This document shows, one piece after another, positions 24,939-35,100 of a stretch of 64,000 nt of DNA (positions within the stretch are counted from its first letter, which is position 1; the number at the start of each line of letters is the position of its first letter). Made by a program: the position numbers and the translations under genes. Location: positions 1,674,001-1,738,000 of the forward strand of contig NZ_CP024955.1 of assembly GCF_002804065.1 (NCBI RefSeq). The letters are read 5' to 3'. Under the pieces are notes generated by a model. The model had not been told where the DNA came from. It saw only the letters and a program-made list of their open reading frames with translations, and ran no database searches. The stretch is from Kyrpidia spormannii. Its GTDB lineage: Bacteria > Bacillota > Bacilli > Kyrpidiales > Kyrpidiaceae.

Positions 24939-25841
24939 CTACGTAAGAAGCACTTTAAGCGGGAAAATCCGTTCACCGTTGCGGCGACACACCGCCACCA
25001 ATTGATCCTGATATGCAGCAACCAAAAGTCCGGGGGGAGACGTCCCCGGGGAAAGCCGGGCAGGGTCGGCCATGAGCTCCCGGCCTTGGCGTAGGCGATC
25101 CACTTCGCCCGCCAGGAGTGTGAATCGAGGCCATGTGCGTAGCGCCCAGAGCACCGGCCGGACGGCCTCTGCAAGCCGCCCCTCCTCTCCACCCCGCTGT
25201 ACCTCCGGCCAGGGCAAAGCTTGTTCTACCGTAAAGGGCCCTTGGCGGACCCGCCGCAACGAGGCCATGTGGGCGGGAATCCCCACCTTCGCCCCGAGGT
25301 CGCGACACAGGCTGCGCACATAGGTCCCTTTGGAGCAGGCAACGTGAAACGGTGCTTCGAGTAGCTCCCCCCGCGGGGTGGGCATGCCGACATCGAACCG
25401 GTAGACCTGCACCTTTCGGGCTGGCAAATCCGCCGGACGCCCTGCCCGGGCCAGGTCGTAAGCGCGCTTCCCTCCGACTCGGACGGCGGAAAAAGCGGGC
25501 GGACGCTGGAGAATCTCCCCGGTCAAAGCAGCTGCCGCCCGTCGTAGGGCTTTGGGATCGGCAGGGGGATTCGGCATGCGCTCGATCACCTCACCCGAAG
25601 CGTCGTCGGTGTCGGTGGCCGCCCCTAAAGCCAAAACCCCGATATATTCTTTGTCTTCGCCACTGAGGTACTCGGCTATTCGGGTCGCTTTCCCCACGCA
25701 GAGAACCAGCACGCCGGTGGCGTCGGGATCAAGGGTGCCCGTGTGCCCAATCCGCCGTATACCCAGCCATCGCCGCACCCGTCCGACCACGTCATGGGAG
25801 GTAAGCCCCGCGGGCTTATCGAGAACGAGAACCCCGTTCAC
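24939..25841 (-). CDS. truB: tRNA pseudouridine(55) synthase TruB
   Basis: Converts uridine 55 of the tRNA T-loop to pseudouridine. The 300-residue product has the nucleophile Asp38 in GHTGTLDPDATGVL, the N-terminal VLVLDKPAGLTSHDVV, RPPAFSAVRVGGKRAYDLAR and CSKGTYVRSLCRDLG. A short C-terminal PUA-like region follows residue 230. It is two bases after nrnA and ten bases before ribF, one polycistron. Confidence 0.96.
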   Translation of the reverse strand: MNGVLVLDKPAGLTSHDVVGRVRRWLGIRRIGHTGTLDPDATGVLVLCVGKATRIAEYLSGEDKEYIGVLALGAATDTDDASGEVIERMPNPPADPKALRRAAAALTGEILQRPPAFSAVRVGGKRAYDLARAGRPADLPARKVQVYRFDVGMPTPRGELLEAPFHVACSKGTYVRSLCRDLGAKVGIPAHMASLRRVRQGPFTVEQALPWPEVQRGGEEGRLAEAVRPVLWALRTWPRFTLLAGEVDRLRQGRELMADPARLSPGTSPPGLLVAAYQDQLVAVCRRNGERIFPLKVLLT

Positions 25842-25843
25842 CT

Positions 25844-26824
25844 TTACCCCTGCCCCACCTGGGCTGCCACCGCATCCACCACCTGCCGGATCGCCTTGTC
25901 CAGGGGGCCTTGCACCGTAAACCCGGCTGCCCGGGCATGCCCGCCGCCGCCAAACTGGGCGGCGATCTGTGAAACGTTCACTTCGTGTTTCGCCCGCAGG
26001 CTCACCTTGATCTCGTTATCCCCTTCTTCCCGAAACATCACGCCCACCTCCACTCCAGCGAGGTTTCTGGCGTAATTGACCAGCTCTTGGGTGTCCTCCA
26101 CTCCGGTTCCCGTCTCCTCCATCATCTGCCGGGTCACCGCGAGATAAGCGATTTTCCCCTTCGCGGCGGTACGCAACCCATCCAAAGCCGCCACCAGGAG
26201 GCGCAGCTGTTTCTCGGTCACCGTTTCCACCGCCTGAAGAGCGATGGGATAAGGATCCAGGCCGCTGTCGATCATCTCAGCCGCCAAGCGCAGCACCGCG
26301 CTACTTGTGTTGCTGTAGCGAAACCCACCCGTATCGGTAAAAAGGCCGGTGTATAAGCAAATGGCCGTCTCGCCCGCAAGAGGAACGCCCAGGCGTTTGG
26401 CCAACTCACTGACGAGCTGGCAACTGGCGGATGCGTCGGGATCGACCAGGTTTTCAGTTCCAAACCGATCGTTGGTCGCATGGTGATCCACATTGAGCAA
26501 CCGGGTGTCCGAGGTGAGCTTCTCCGCCGCCTTCCCAAGTCGCCGAAGATCAGCACAGTCCACGGCTACCGCGGCGGGGAACACATCAGTGACCTCATCC
26601 ACGGGTCTCACCTCTCCGATCCCCGGAAGATATGAGAATCGTTCGGGCATCGGTTCTTCGTGAGCCACCACCACCTCCTTGCCGAGGTGTTTCAGCACGG
26701 ACGCCATGCCCAAAACCGAGCCCAGCGCGTCGCCGTCCGGATGAACGTGAGTAAGGAGGAGAAACCGGTGATGGCTTCGAAGAAATTCCTCCGCCCGGCG
26801 ATAGGCCTCTTCCAGCTGGTTCAA
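25844..26824 (-). CDS. nrnA: DHH-family oligoribonuclease/pAp phosphatase NrnA
   Basis: Degrades short oligoribonucleotides and dephosphorylates 3'-phosphoadenosine 5'-phosphate. The 326-residue protein has the DHH domain with LLTHVHPDGDALGS near residue 20-33, the AVDCAD segment, the signature VDHHATN near residue 117, and a DHHA1 domain ending GGGGHARAAGF near residue 300. It overlaps rbfA by ATGA and is followed by truB, the usual Bacillales order (ytqI-like paralogues occur elsewhere). Confidence 0.92.
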   Translation of the reverse strand: MNQLEEAYRRAEEFLRSHHRFLLLTHVHPDGDALGSVLGMASVLKHLGKEVVVAHEEPMPERFSYLPGIGEVRPVDEVTDVFPAAVAVDCADLRRLGKAAEKLTSDTRLLNVDHHATNDRFGTENLVDPDASASCQLVSELAKRLGVPLAGETAICLYTGLFTDTGGFRYSNTSSAVLRLAAEMIDSGLDPYPIALQAVETVTEKQLRLLVAALDGLRTAAKGKIAYLAVTRQMMEETGTGVEDTQELVNYARNLAGVEVGVMFREEGDNEIKVSLRAKHEVNVSQIAAQFGGGGHARAAGFTVQGPLDKAIRQVVDAVAAQVGQG

Positions 26825-27180
26825 GTCCGATCTCCCCTTTCGTCCTGCAGCTGCCGAATGACGTGGGAGATCCGTTGGCTGTAGTCCTCGGAAGTGTCCA
26901 GCTTAAATACAATTTCCGGTGTGTGGTGCAGCCGGATCCTCCTTCCGATTTCGCTGCGAATGAACCCCGTCGCTTTTTGCAGTGCTTCCAGGGAAAGCGC
27001 TTTTTCTTCATCGCTCCCCATTACGCTGGCAAAAACCTTTGCGTGTTGAAGATCCCGAGAGATTTCCACACCGGTGATGGTGACAAACCCGATGCGGGGG
27101 TCTTTCAACTCGTGATACAGAATGTCGGTAATCTCTTTTTTGATCTGCTCTGCTACGCGATTGGGGCGAACCCGTGCCAC
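26821..27180 (-). CDS. rbfA: Ribosome-binding factor A
   Basis: A small KH-like factor that helps mature the 5' end of 16S rRNA in the 30S subunit. It has 119 residues with RPNRVAEQIKKEITDILYHELKDPRIGFVTITGVEIS at the start (positions 4-40) and RRIRLHHTPEIVFKLD towards the end. It sits 17 bases after infB and overlaps nrnA. Confidence 0.96.
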   Translation of the reverse strand: MARVRPNRVAEQIKKEITDILYHELKDPRIGFVTITGVEISRDLQHAKVFASVMGSDEEKALSLEALQKATGFIRSEIGRRIRLHHTPEIVFKLDTSEDYSQRISHVIRQLQDERGDRT

Positions 27181-27197
27181 CGCACTCCCTCCCGGAG

Positions 27198-29774
27198 TCA
27201 GACTTTCACCGCTTCCATCGTGAACACTTCGATGATATCGCCTTCTTTAATGTCGTTAAACCGCTCCAGGGTCATGCCGCATTCATATCCTTCCGCCACT
27301 TCCCGAACATCGTCTTTGAACCGCTTTAAGGAATCAATGGTTCCTTCGTGGATCACGATGCCATCCCGGACTACCCGGGCGCTGGCCCCGCGCTGGACCT
27401 TGCCCTCCACGACGTAACATCCGGCGATCGTCCCCACCTTGGACACTTTAAAGGTTTGCCGAACCTCGGCCCGCCCGAGGATCACTTCCCGATATTCCGG
27501 ATCCAGCATACCCCTCAGCGCCGCTTCGATCTCCTCGATGACGTTGTAGATCACTCGATACAGTCGGATATCCACCTTTTCAGCTTCGGCCATTTGGCGC
27601 GCTCCGGGTTCCGGGCGGACGTTGAACCCGATCACGATGGCATTCGAAGCCGAGGCGAGAAGAATGTCCGTTTCAGTGATGGCCCCCACCCCGTGGTGAA
27701 TGACCCTCACCCGGACTCCTTCAATATCGATTCGCTCCAGGGCGGACACCAAGGCTTCCACCGATCCTTGAACATCCGCTTTTAACACGACATTCAGTTC
27801 TTTGACTTGTCCTTCTTGAATCTGCTTATACAGATCATCGAGGGTCACTTTGGTTTGAGATTTGAGCTCCTCGGCCCGCTGTTTCGTCTGTCGCTTCTCC
27901 GCCAGGAGCCGGGCTTTGCGTTCGTCATCGTAGACCACAAAGGCGTCCCCGGCCATCGGGACACCCCCGAGGCCCAGGATTTCCACCGGGGTCGAAGGCC
28001 CGGCTTCCTTGACCCGGCGCCCGCGGTCATTGATCATAGCCCGAACCCGGCCGAAGGTCGTACCCGCCACCACGATATCCCCCACCCGGAGGGTGCCGTT
28101 TTGGATCAACACCGTGGCGACTGGCCCCCGCCCCTTGTCGAGTTCAGCTTCAATCACAGTCCCCCGGGGCCGAGCAGATGGGTTCGCTTTGAGTTCTGCC
28201 ATCTCGGCCACCAGCAGGATCATCTCCAGCAGGTCTTCAATTCCTTGCTTCCGCAGGGCGGACACCGGAACAAAAATCGTGTCGCCGCCCCATTCCTCCG
28301 GCACTAGCCCGTGCTCCGTCAACTCCTGTTTGACGCGATCGGGGTTGGCATCCGGTTTGTCAATCTTGTTCACCGCCACGAGGATGGGGACGCCGGCCGC
28401 CTTGGCGTGGTTGATGGCTTCCACGGTCTGGGGCATCACTCCATCGTCCGCCGCCACCACCAGTACGCACACATCTGTCACCTGGGCTCCCCGGGCCCGC
28501 ATGCTGGTGAAAGCCTCGTGACCCGGTGTATCGAGAAAGGTAATTCGCTTGCCGCCGACTTCCACTTGATAGGCGCCGATATGTTGGGTGATCCCGCCCG
28601 CTTCCTGGGCGGTCACGTTTGTCTGCCGGATCGCATCGAGCAACGTGGTCTTGCCGTGATCGACATGACCCATGATCGTCACCACCGGGGGGCGGGGAAC
28701 GAGATCTTCGGGTTTGTCCGTCTCCCAGAGAAGCTCTTCCATTTCTTCGTCCCGGGGCTCTTTCACCTGCAGTTCGATGCCGTATTCCTGAGCGACCAGG
28801 GTCATGGCATCCACGTCGATTTCCTGGTTAATGGTCGCCATGACGCCGAGGAACAGCAGCTTCTTAATCACATCCGCCGGCTCTTTTTTGATCGTTTTCG
28901 CAAAATCTCCAACACTCATCGGCCCTTCGACAACAACCTGTTTTGGCGCGTCCGCCGATTCCCGCTGGGCGCGCCGCTCCCGTCGCTGCTGGGACCGGGA
29001 AGGCGGCGCAACCTTTCGATTGTCTTTATCGCCCTTTGGAGAGGGTTTGGACTTGCGAACGATTCTCTCTCCCCGGATCACGGGTGCATCGAGGTCTTCA
29101 TACTGGTCGATGACCATGGCTGCCGTCGCATCCCGGCGCCCTCCCGTAGCCGCACCCTTGCCAGCCGGCCGGGACCGCTCGCCGGAACCATTTCGGCGCC
29201 CGGAGCCCGCTGAGGCCGCCGGAGACCGAGATCCCCCGGTTCGCTGGCTCCCGTTTCCCGACCGCTGCCCGCCAGTCTTCTGACCGTTTCCACCAGAGCG
29301 CTGACCGCCGTTGGCCCTTTGACCTTCGTCCCCGGGGCGCTGGGCGCCCTCCGACCGCCGCTCGTGGTTCCCGCCATTTCTCCCCTGTGCCGTCCGGCGC
29401 TCAGCATGGTTGGATCTGTTGCCATCTCGGGGGCCATTCCCATGTTCCCTCCGGGGTTGATCGGCGCGTCCTCGCCCCCCAGCCCCTTGGTTTCGGGACG
29501 GGGTAGAGCCGGATGCCGGGGATGCAGTCCCGGCCGTTTCGGCCGATCCAGATGCCGCCCCCTTAGCCGCCCTCCGGGCCTGTTCTTCGTTTTTCCTCGA
29601 CGCCCGAGCTTTCACGTCGGCAAAAAATTGCTCCACCTGATTAATCATCTCCTGGTCCATCACGCTCATGTGGTTGTTGACCGACACCCCGAGGCGTTTT
29701 AAGATGGTTATAATTTCCTTGCTCGACATATTCAGTTGTTTGGCGTATTCGTACACTCGGAGTTTCTGACTCAA
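27198..29774 (-). CDS. infB: Translation initiation factor IF-2
   Basis: This GTPase brings initiator tRNA to the 30S subunit. It has 858 residues. IF2_N-type segment [16 protein letters not shown] at the start is followed by a low-complexity Gly/Arg/Gln/Ser-rich stretch (about 70-205), a second IF2_N (about 270-320), the G domain with [15 protein letters not shown] and [10 protein letters not shown] (about 355-520), and C-terminal domains. The TTG at 29772-29774 is preferred because GGAGGTG stands six bases ahead and the protein then begins like B. subtilis IF-2; the GTG three codons earlier overlaps that site. The start lies 134 bases inside the upstream ylxQ frame. Confidence 0.95.
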   Translation of the reverse strand: MSQKLRVYEYAKQLNMSSKEIITILKRLGVSVNNHMSVMDQEMINQVEQFFADVKARASRKNEEQARRAAKGAASGSAETAGTASPASGSTPSRNQGAGGRGRADQPRREHGNGPRDGNRSNHAERRTAQGRNGGNHERRSEGAQRPGDEGQRANGGQRSGGNGQKTGGQRSGNGSQRTGGSRSPAASAGSGRRNGSGERSRPAGKGAATGGRRDATAAMVIDQYEDLDAPVIRGERIVRKSKPSPKGDKDNRKVAPPSRSQQRRERRAQRESADAPKQVVVEGPMSVGDFAKTIKKEPADVIKKLLFLGVMATINQEIDVDAMTLVAQEYGIELQVKEPRDEEMEELLWETDKPEDLVPRPPVVTIMGHVDHGKTTLLDAIRQTNVTAQEAGGITQHIGAYQVEVGGKRITFLDTPGHEAFTSMRARGAQVTDVCVLVVAADDGVMPQTVEAINHAKAAGVPILVAVNKIDKPDANPDRVKQELTEHGLVPEEWGGDTIFVPVSALRKQGIEDLLEMILLVAEMAELKANPSARPRGTVIEAELDKGRGPVATVLIQNGTLRVGDIVVAGTTFGRVRAMINDRGRRVKEAGPSTPVEILGLGGVPMAGDAFVVYDDERKARLLAEKRQTKQRAEELKSQTKVTLDDLYKQIQEGQVKELNVVLKADVQGSVEALVSALERIDIEGVRVRVIHHGVGAITETDILLASASNAIVIGFNVRPEPGARQMAEAEKVDIRLYRVIYNVIEEIEAALRGMLDPEYREVILGRAEVRQTFKVSKVGTIAGCYVVEGKVQRGASARVVRDGIVIHEGTIDSLKRFKDDVREVAEGYECGMTLERFNDIKEGDIIEVFTMEAVKV

Positions 29775-30096
29775 ATCTGTCACCTCCGTGATGTTGCCGC
29801 AACTGGGTCAGCAGGTTTTCGGCGAATCCTTGCTCCGTCACCGCCGCCACGACCACGGTCTCTCGTCCAACGGCCTTGCCCAAGGTGTAGCGATCGACCC
29901 AAGCCGCCCACGGTACGCCGTGAGAGCGACATTTATCCACCGTTCGCTTTCTCGTGTTGGGACCTGCATCCGTCGCCAGCAGCACCAGATGAGCTCCGCC
30001 TCTGCGGATGCGCTCCAGCACCGCCCGTTCTCCCAACGCCAGACATCCGGCGCGCAGGGCCAAGCCGACCAAACCTAAGGTGCGCGGTTCACCCAT
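29641..30096 (-). CDS. ylxQ: L7Ae-family ribosomal-like protein YlxQ
   Basis: This is a small K-turn RNA-binding protein of the L7Ae/L30e family. The recognisable fold ends near residue 105 of 151 and includes [36 protein letters not shown] and [12 protein letters not shown]. The last 45 or so residues are read in another frame over the beginning of infB, a 134-base overlap. They look unlike the family, so they may be a lineage-specific tail. The gene overlaps ylxR by eight bases and sits in the conserved nusA-ylxR-ylxQ-infB order. Exact role unknown. Confidence 0.85.
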   Translation of the reverse strand: MGEPRTLGLVGLALRAGCLALGERAVLERIRRGGAHLVLLATDAGPNTRKRTVDKCRSHGVPWAAWVDRYTLGKAVGRETVVVAAVTEQGFAENLLTQLRQHHGGDRFESETPSVRIRQTTEYVEQGNYNHLKTPRGVGQQPHERDGPGDD

Positions 30097-30364
30097 GGAC
30101 CGTTCCCTCCAGTTGCCGTTTCACCGAATCCCAGATCTCAGCGGGAACCGGACGTTTCAAAGCCCGTTCCAACGCTTTGCGCTTCAGGGCAAGTTCGAAA
30201 CATGCGACGGTGGGACACAAGTAAGCCCCCCGCCCGGCCGCCTTTCCCGTCGGATCGATCCGGATCGCGCCGTCCGGAGTGGCCACGATGCGGATCAGTT
30301 CGCGCTTGGCCTTCATCGTCTGGCAACCGATACATTTACGTAGCGGCACATGTTTGGGCGACAC
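30089..30364 (-). CDS. ylxR: YlxR (DUF448) nucleic-acid-binding protein
   Basis: A 91-residue basic protein of the YlxR family, between nusA and ylxQ as in most Firmicutes. RKCIGCQTMKAKRELIRIV at the start holds the CxxC pair, and GRGAYLCPTVACFELALKRK is the second signature. GTG 30362-30364 has GGAGG seven bases ahead. Family members bind RNA or DNA, and one has been reported to regulate the RNase P RNA gene. Function here is not known. Confidence 0.92.
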   Translation of the reverse strand: MSPKHVPLRKCIGCQTMKAKRELIRIVATPDGAIRIDPTGKAAGRGAYLCPTVACFELALKRKALERALKRPVPAEIWDSVKRQLEGTVHG

Positions 30365-30376
30365 CGTGGATCCTCC

Positions 30377-31528
30377 TCATTCGGTCCGTTCCGCTGCCCA
30401 GGCATCCGCGCCCTGGCCAGGCTCGCCATCGGGGGAGGACCACTCCTCGGATTCTTCTGGCTCCCTCGCTTCCTCGGAAGCCGCGGCCTGATTCGCTTCT
30501 ACCTGGGACTCACTTTTAATGTCGATTTTCCAGCCGGTCAACTTCGCCGCAAGTCTCGCGTTTTGCCCTTCTTTACCAATCGCCAGGGACAATTGGTAAT
30601 CGGGTACGATGACCCGGGCCACCCGTTCGTCCTCGGCGATCTCCACGCTGACGACCTTCGCCGGGCTCAGGGCATTCTTGACGAATTCCTCCGGGTCTTC
30701 GCTCCACTTGACGATGTCGACCTTTTCGCCGTGCAATTCCGCCACCACGTGTTGGACTCGCATGCCCCGGGGTCCCACACAGGCCCCCACGGGATCCACC
30801 TCGGGCTTCCGCGAAAAAACGGCAATCTTGGATCGATGACCCGCCTCCCGGGCCACCGATTTGATCTCCACAACACCCTCGTAAATTTCGGGAACTTCCA
30901 GTTCAAATAAGCGTTTTAACAAACCCGGGTGGGTTCTCGAAAGCAAAACCTGGGGGCCTTTGGTGGTCTTTTCCACCTTCGTGATAAAGGCTTTAACCCG
31001 ATCGCCCTGCTTGAGCTTTTCCCCGGGAATCTGTTCATGAAAGGGCAGCAAAGCCTCGACTTTTCCCAGGTCCACGTAGGTATACCGGGCATCCTGGCGC
31101 TGCACGAGGCCGGTGACAATGTCTTCTTCGCGATCGAGATATTCGTGGTAAATGAGTCCCCTCTCGGCCTCGCGAATCCGCTGGGTGACCACCTGTTTCG
31201 CCGTCTGGGCGGCGATGCGGCCAAAATCCTTCGGGGTGACCTCGATTTCCACGATGTCCCCCACCGTGTAATGGGGACTGATCTGCTCCGCCGCCTCCAG
31301 TGAAATTTCCAGGCGCGGATCCGCCGTTTCCTCCACCACCGTCTTGCGGGCGAACACCTTGACATCCCCGGTTTCCCGATTAACATCCACTCGCACGTTC
31401 GCGGCGGAGTTAAAGTTGCGCTTGTAGCCAGAGATCAGGGCCGCTTCGATCGCTTCGATCAAAACGTCCTTACTGATCCCCTTTTCCCGCTCCAACTGAT
31501 CCAGCGCCTCAATAAAATCCTGGTTCAT
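30377..31528 (-). CDS. nusA: Transcription termination/antitermination factor NusA
   Basis: Binds RNA polymerase and nascent RNA and stimulates pausing and intrinsic termination. The product has 383 residues: an N-terminal polymerase-binding domain (1-130), S1 (about 135-200), and two KH domains (about 205-345) with [13 protein letters not shown] and [21 protein letters not shown]. The tail is acidic and short; the C-terminal repeats of E. coli are absent, as usual for Firmicutes. ATG 31526-31528 matches the conserved start ([18 protein letters not shown]). The GGAGGAG site is rather distant. Confidence 0.96.
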   Translation of the reverse strand: MNQDFIEALDQLEREKGISKDVLIEAIEAALISGYKRNFNSAANVRVDVNRETGDVKVFARKTVVEETADPRLEISLEAAEQISPHYTVGDIVEIEVTPKDFGRIAAQTAKQVVTQRIREAERGLIYHEYLDREEDIVTGLVQRQDARYTYVDLGKVEALLPFHEQIPGEKLKQGDRVKAFITKVEKTTKGPQVLLSRTHPGLLKRLFELEVPEIYEGVVEIKSVAREAGHRSKIAVFSRKPEVDPVGACVGPRGMRVQHVVAELHGEKVDIVKWSEDPEEFVKNALSPAKVVSVEIAEDERVARVIVPDYQLSLAIGKEGQNARLAAKLTGWKIDIKSESQVEANQAAASEEAREPEESEEWSSPDGEPGQGADAWAAERTE

Positions 31529-31565
31529 GATGGCCGGTGTCTCCTCCTTCCTCCCCGGCATCCGC

Positions 31566-32030
31566 CTACGGGACAAAAACGGTTCGCGCGGATGCCACCG
31601 CCCGATACGGAATGGTCCAAACCACATCCCCGTCCGCGACCGTGATCCCCTCATCGTCCACCTCGGTGAGCAGCCCTTGAAAGGATTTGCGCCCTTGGAC
31701 GGGCTCATAGGTGGTCACCGCCACCGTCTGCCCGAGGGCCCGCCGGAAAGCAGGCATATTTTTCAAGGGACGCTCGATGCCCGGCGAAGAGACTTCGAGA
31801 AAATAGCTCCCCGGGATGGGATCGATTTCATCCAGTCGATCAGACAGCCGCTCGCTCACCCGGCTGCAGTCGTCGATATCGACCCCTCCCTCCGGGCGAT
31901 CCACAAACACCCGTAAAAACCAGTTCGCTCCTTCCTTCACATACTCCACATCCACCAGTTCCAACCCTTCCCCCTCGACGATGGGGCGCGCGATCTCCTC
32001 CACGACCGCCGCGATGCGTTTCTTCGCCAT
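31566..32030 (-). CDS. rimP: Ribosome maturation factor RimP
   Basis: Needed for 30S maturation. The 154-residue protein has the N-terminal alpha/beta domain with VEGEGLELVDVEYVKEG and LRVFVDRPEGGVDIDDC, then SYFLEVSSPGIERPL, and an SH3-like C-terminal domain. It is the first gene of the rimP-nusA-ylxR-ylxQ-infB operon and has a promoter about 120 bases upstream, with a leader hairpin between. Confidence 0.95.
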   Translation of the reverse strand: MAKKRIAAVVEEIARPIVEGEGLELVDVEYVKEGANWFLRVFVDRPEGGVDIDDCSRVSERLSDRLDEIDPIPGSYFLEVSSPGIERPLKNMPAFRRALGQTVAVTTYEPVQGRKSFQGLLTEVDDEGITVADGDVVWTIPYRAVASARTVFVP

Positions 32031-32079
32031 CGAATCCTCCTTCTCTGCCTCCGTCGGGTGGGTCTATCGCTGACCGCCC

Positions 32080-32113
32080 CCAACAAATCGAAAGAGTGGG
32101 TTGCCCCACTCTT
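32080..32113 (-). terminator. Leader hairpin of the rimP-nusA operon, possible NusA-dependent attenuator
   Basis: Perfect 9-bp arms AAGAGTGGG/CCCACTCTT (32092-32100, 32105-32113) around GCAA are followed on the minus strand by TTCGATTTGTT, an interrupted U-tract. It lies about 35 bases into the predicted rimP transcript and about 60 bases before its start codon. The interrupted tract fits a terminator that needs NusA. Confidence 0.6.
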
Positions 32114-32147
32114 GCGCGACCGATGGTATCCACATCATAGCAAAATC

Positions 32148-32176
32148 ATTATAGCACTGCCAAAAGCGGACGACAA
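32148..32176 (-). promoter_or_regulatory. rimP-nusA operon promoter
   Basis: TTGTCG (32171-32176) and a consensus TATAAT (32148-32153) are 17 bases apart on the minus strand, about 20 bases past the polC stop. Transcription would start near 32141, giving a leader of about 110 bases before rimP. Confidence 0.75.
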
Positions 32177-32195
32177 GGGCGTCCGACCCTGTGCT

Positions 32196-35100
32196 CTAAA
32201 ACAAAGACAATTGATTGGTTTGCGGGAGATCTTTCAGACACCCCATCTGTTCCAACAGTTCCACCACCGGTCTGGACAGACGGGCCCGTTCTTGCAAATC
32301 CTGCACAGACAGAAACTCCCCTTCCTCCCGGGCCGCCGCCACATTCCGGGCCGCCGACTCCCCGATTCCGGCCACAGCCGAGAAAGGAGGGATCAGCGTG
32401 CCTTCCCCATCCGGGAGAAACCGAGTGGCATCCGATCGGTACAGATCCAGCGGACCGAACCGAAATCCCCGCCGCATCATTTCCAGAGCCACTTCAAGCA
32501 CCGTGAGCAAACTCTTCTCCTTGGCCGTGGCTTGGCTGCCCTTTGCTTCCACCGCCTCGATCCGCCGGAGCACCACATCGGGCCCCTGTAGGACCAGTTG
32601 TAAATCGAAATCATCCGCCCGGACGGTGAAATACGTGGCATAAAAGGCCAGGGGATCGTGAACTTTAAAATACGCGATCCGCACGGCCATCAGCACATAG
32701 GCGGTGGCATGGGCTTTTGGGAACATATATTTGATCTTTTTACAAGATGCGATATACCAATCCGGGACCCCGTGCTCTTTCATCGTCGCCTCATCTTCCG
32801 GCGTGAGCCCCTTTCCTTTGCGGACCGACTCCATGATCCGAAAGGCCTGAACCGGTTCCAATCCCTTCTGGATTAGATAAACCATAATGTCATCCCGGGT
32901 GGAGATCACTTCCGACAACCGAGCCGTCCCGGACCGGATCAGGTCTTGGGCGTTGTTCAGCCACACGTCCGTCCCGTGGGACAATCCCGAGATGCGCACC
33001 AACTCGGCAAACGTCTTTGGCTTAGTGTCCTCCAGCATTTGGCGGACGAATTTTGTCCCGAACTCGGGAATCCCATAAGTCCCCACGGTGCTGCGGATCT
33101 GTTCCGGCGTGACCCCCAGTACTTCCGTCCCACTGAAAATCGACATGGTATCCGGATCGTCCACCGGGATCTCCTTCGGCGCGACGCCGGTGAGGTCTTG
33201 AAGCATCCGGATCACCGTGGGATCGTCATGGCCTAGCAAATCCAGTTTCAACAGGTTATCGTGGATGGAATGATAATCGAAATGGGTCGTCCGGGTGCCG
33301 GCGGTCTTGTCATCCGCCGGAAATTGAATCGGACAAAAATCAAAGATCTCTTTGTTGCTCGGCACCACCATCAGACCCCCGGGGTGCTGGCCCGTGGTTC
33401 GCTTAATGCCCGTACACCCCTGAACCAACCGCGTCAGTTCGGCATTTCGAAATTGCAATCCCCGTTCCTCGGCGAATTTGCGCACGTACCCGTAAGCCGT
33501 TTTTTCGGCCACCGTGGAGATCGTCCCCGCCCGGAACACATGATCGGAACCAAACAGGTGTTCTGTATACTTGTGTGCCCGGCTCTGATACTCTCCCGAG
33601 AAGTTGAGATCGATGTCCGGAACCTTATCCCCTTTGAACCCCATAAACGTTTCAAAGGGAATATCGTGGCCATCTTTGCGCAGCTTTTCCCCACATCGCG
33701 GGCATTCCCGGTCCGGGAGATCGAACCCCGACCCCACCGACCCGGCGGTCACGAACTCGCTGTAATGACAAGCCGGACAGAGATAATGGGGCGGCAGGGG
33801 ATTCACTTCAGTAATATCGGTCATGGTGGCGACCAAGGAGGATCCCACTGAACCCCGGGATCCCACCAGATACCCGTCCTCCAAAGACTTTGTTACCAGT
33901 TTATGGGCGATCAAGTAGATCACCGCATAACCGTGGTTGATGATGCTGTTCAGTTCTTTCTCCAGTCGGGCCTCCACCAACTCCGGCAGGGGATCCCCAT
34001 AAAGGCGCCGGGCTTTCTCATAGGCCAGAGACCGAATTTGTTCCTCTGCGCCATCGATAACCGGGGTGTACAACTCGTCTGGGATCGGCTTGACCACCTC
34101 GATCTCTTCGGCAATTCGATTTGCGTTCTCCACCACCACCTCAACGGCCCGCTGCCCCAGATGGCTAAAGGCCTCCAACATCTCTTCGGTGGTGCGAAAA
34201 TGATACCCCGCATCGGGGTCATCCACTTCCATGTTCGACCCCGCCTGAAGGATATCTCGATAAATTCGATCCTCCGGGTCCAAATAATGCACATCTCCCG
34301 TGGCCACCACCGGCCGACCGGCCCGATCGGCCAATTCCAAGATCCGGCGGTGGTATTCGGCAACGGCTTCCAGATCCCGAATTTCTTCATTCCGCAACAG
34401 GGGACGGTACTGGTCCAGGGGCTGAATCTCGACAAAATCATACCGCCGAATGATGTCGAGCAACTCCTCATCCGAGCGACCCCGCAACAACGCCTGAAAC
34501 AATTCCCCCCGTAAACACCCCGTCCCCATCATCAGCCCTTCCCGGTAATTCAGCCACTCGGTCCGGGGAATCCGGGGCTGGCGATGCAAGTACCGGGTAT
34601 GAGCCAAGGAAACTAGACGGTATAAATTTTTCAAGCCCGTGGGGTTTTTCACGAGAATCGTGGCATGGTACGGCCGGGCGTGGGACACGTCGATGCCTTC
34701 CCCGAGGGCGTTACATTCGTCCAAATGGTGAGCACCTCGTGCCTCAGCTTCCCGCAACAGATGCAGGAACACCTTCGCCGTCGCCTCGGCGTCCGCCGCT
34801 GCCCGGTGGTGGTTGACCAACTCCACATTGAATTTCTGGGTCAAGGTCTTCAGGCGGTGATTCCGCTCCCGAGGATACAGCACCCGGGCCAGTGCCAGAG
34901 TGTCCAGCACCGGATGGTCCCAGGGAGGCTGTCCGAGCTTGCGGGCGGCGGATTGCAAAAACCCCATGTCGAACTCGGCGTTGTGGGCCACAAGCACCGC
35001 CCCGGCCGCAAACTTCCGGAACCCTTCAAGAACTTCTGACAACCCGGGCTGACCTTTCACCATGTCGTTCGTGATCCCGGTTAACTCTTGAATCTTCGGC

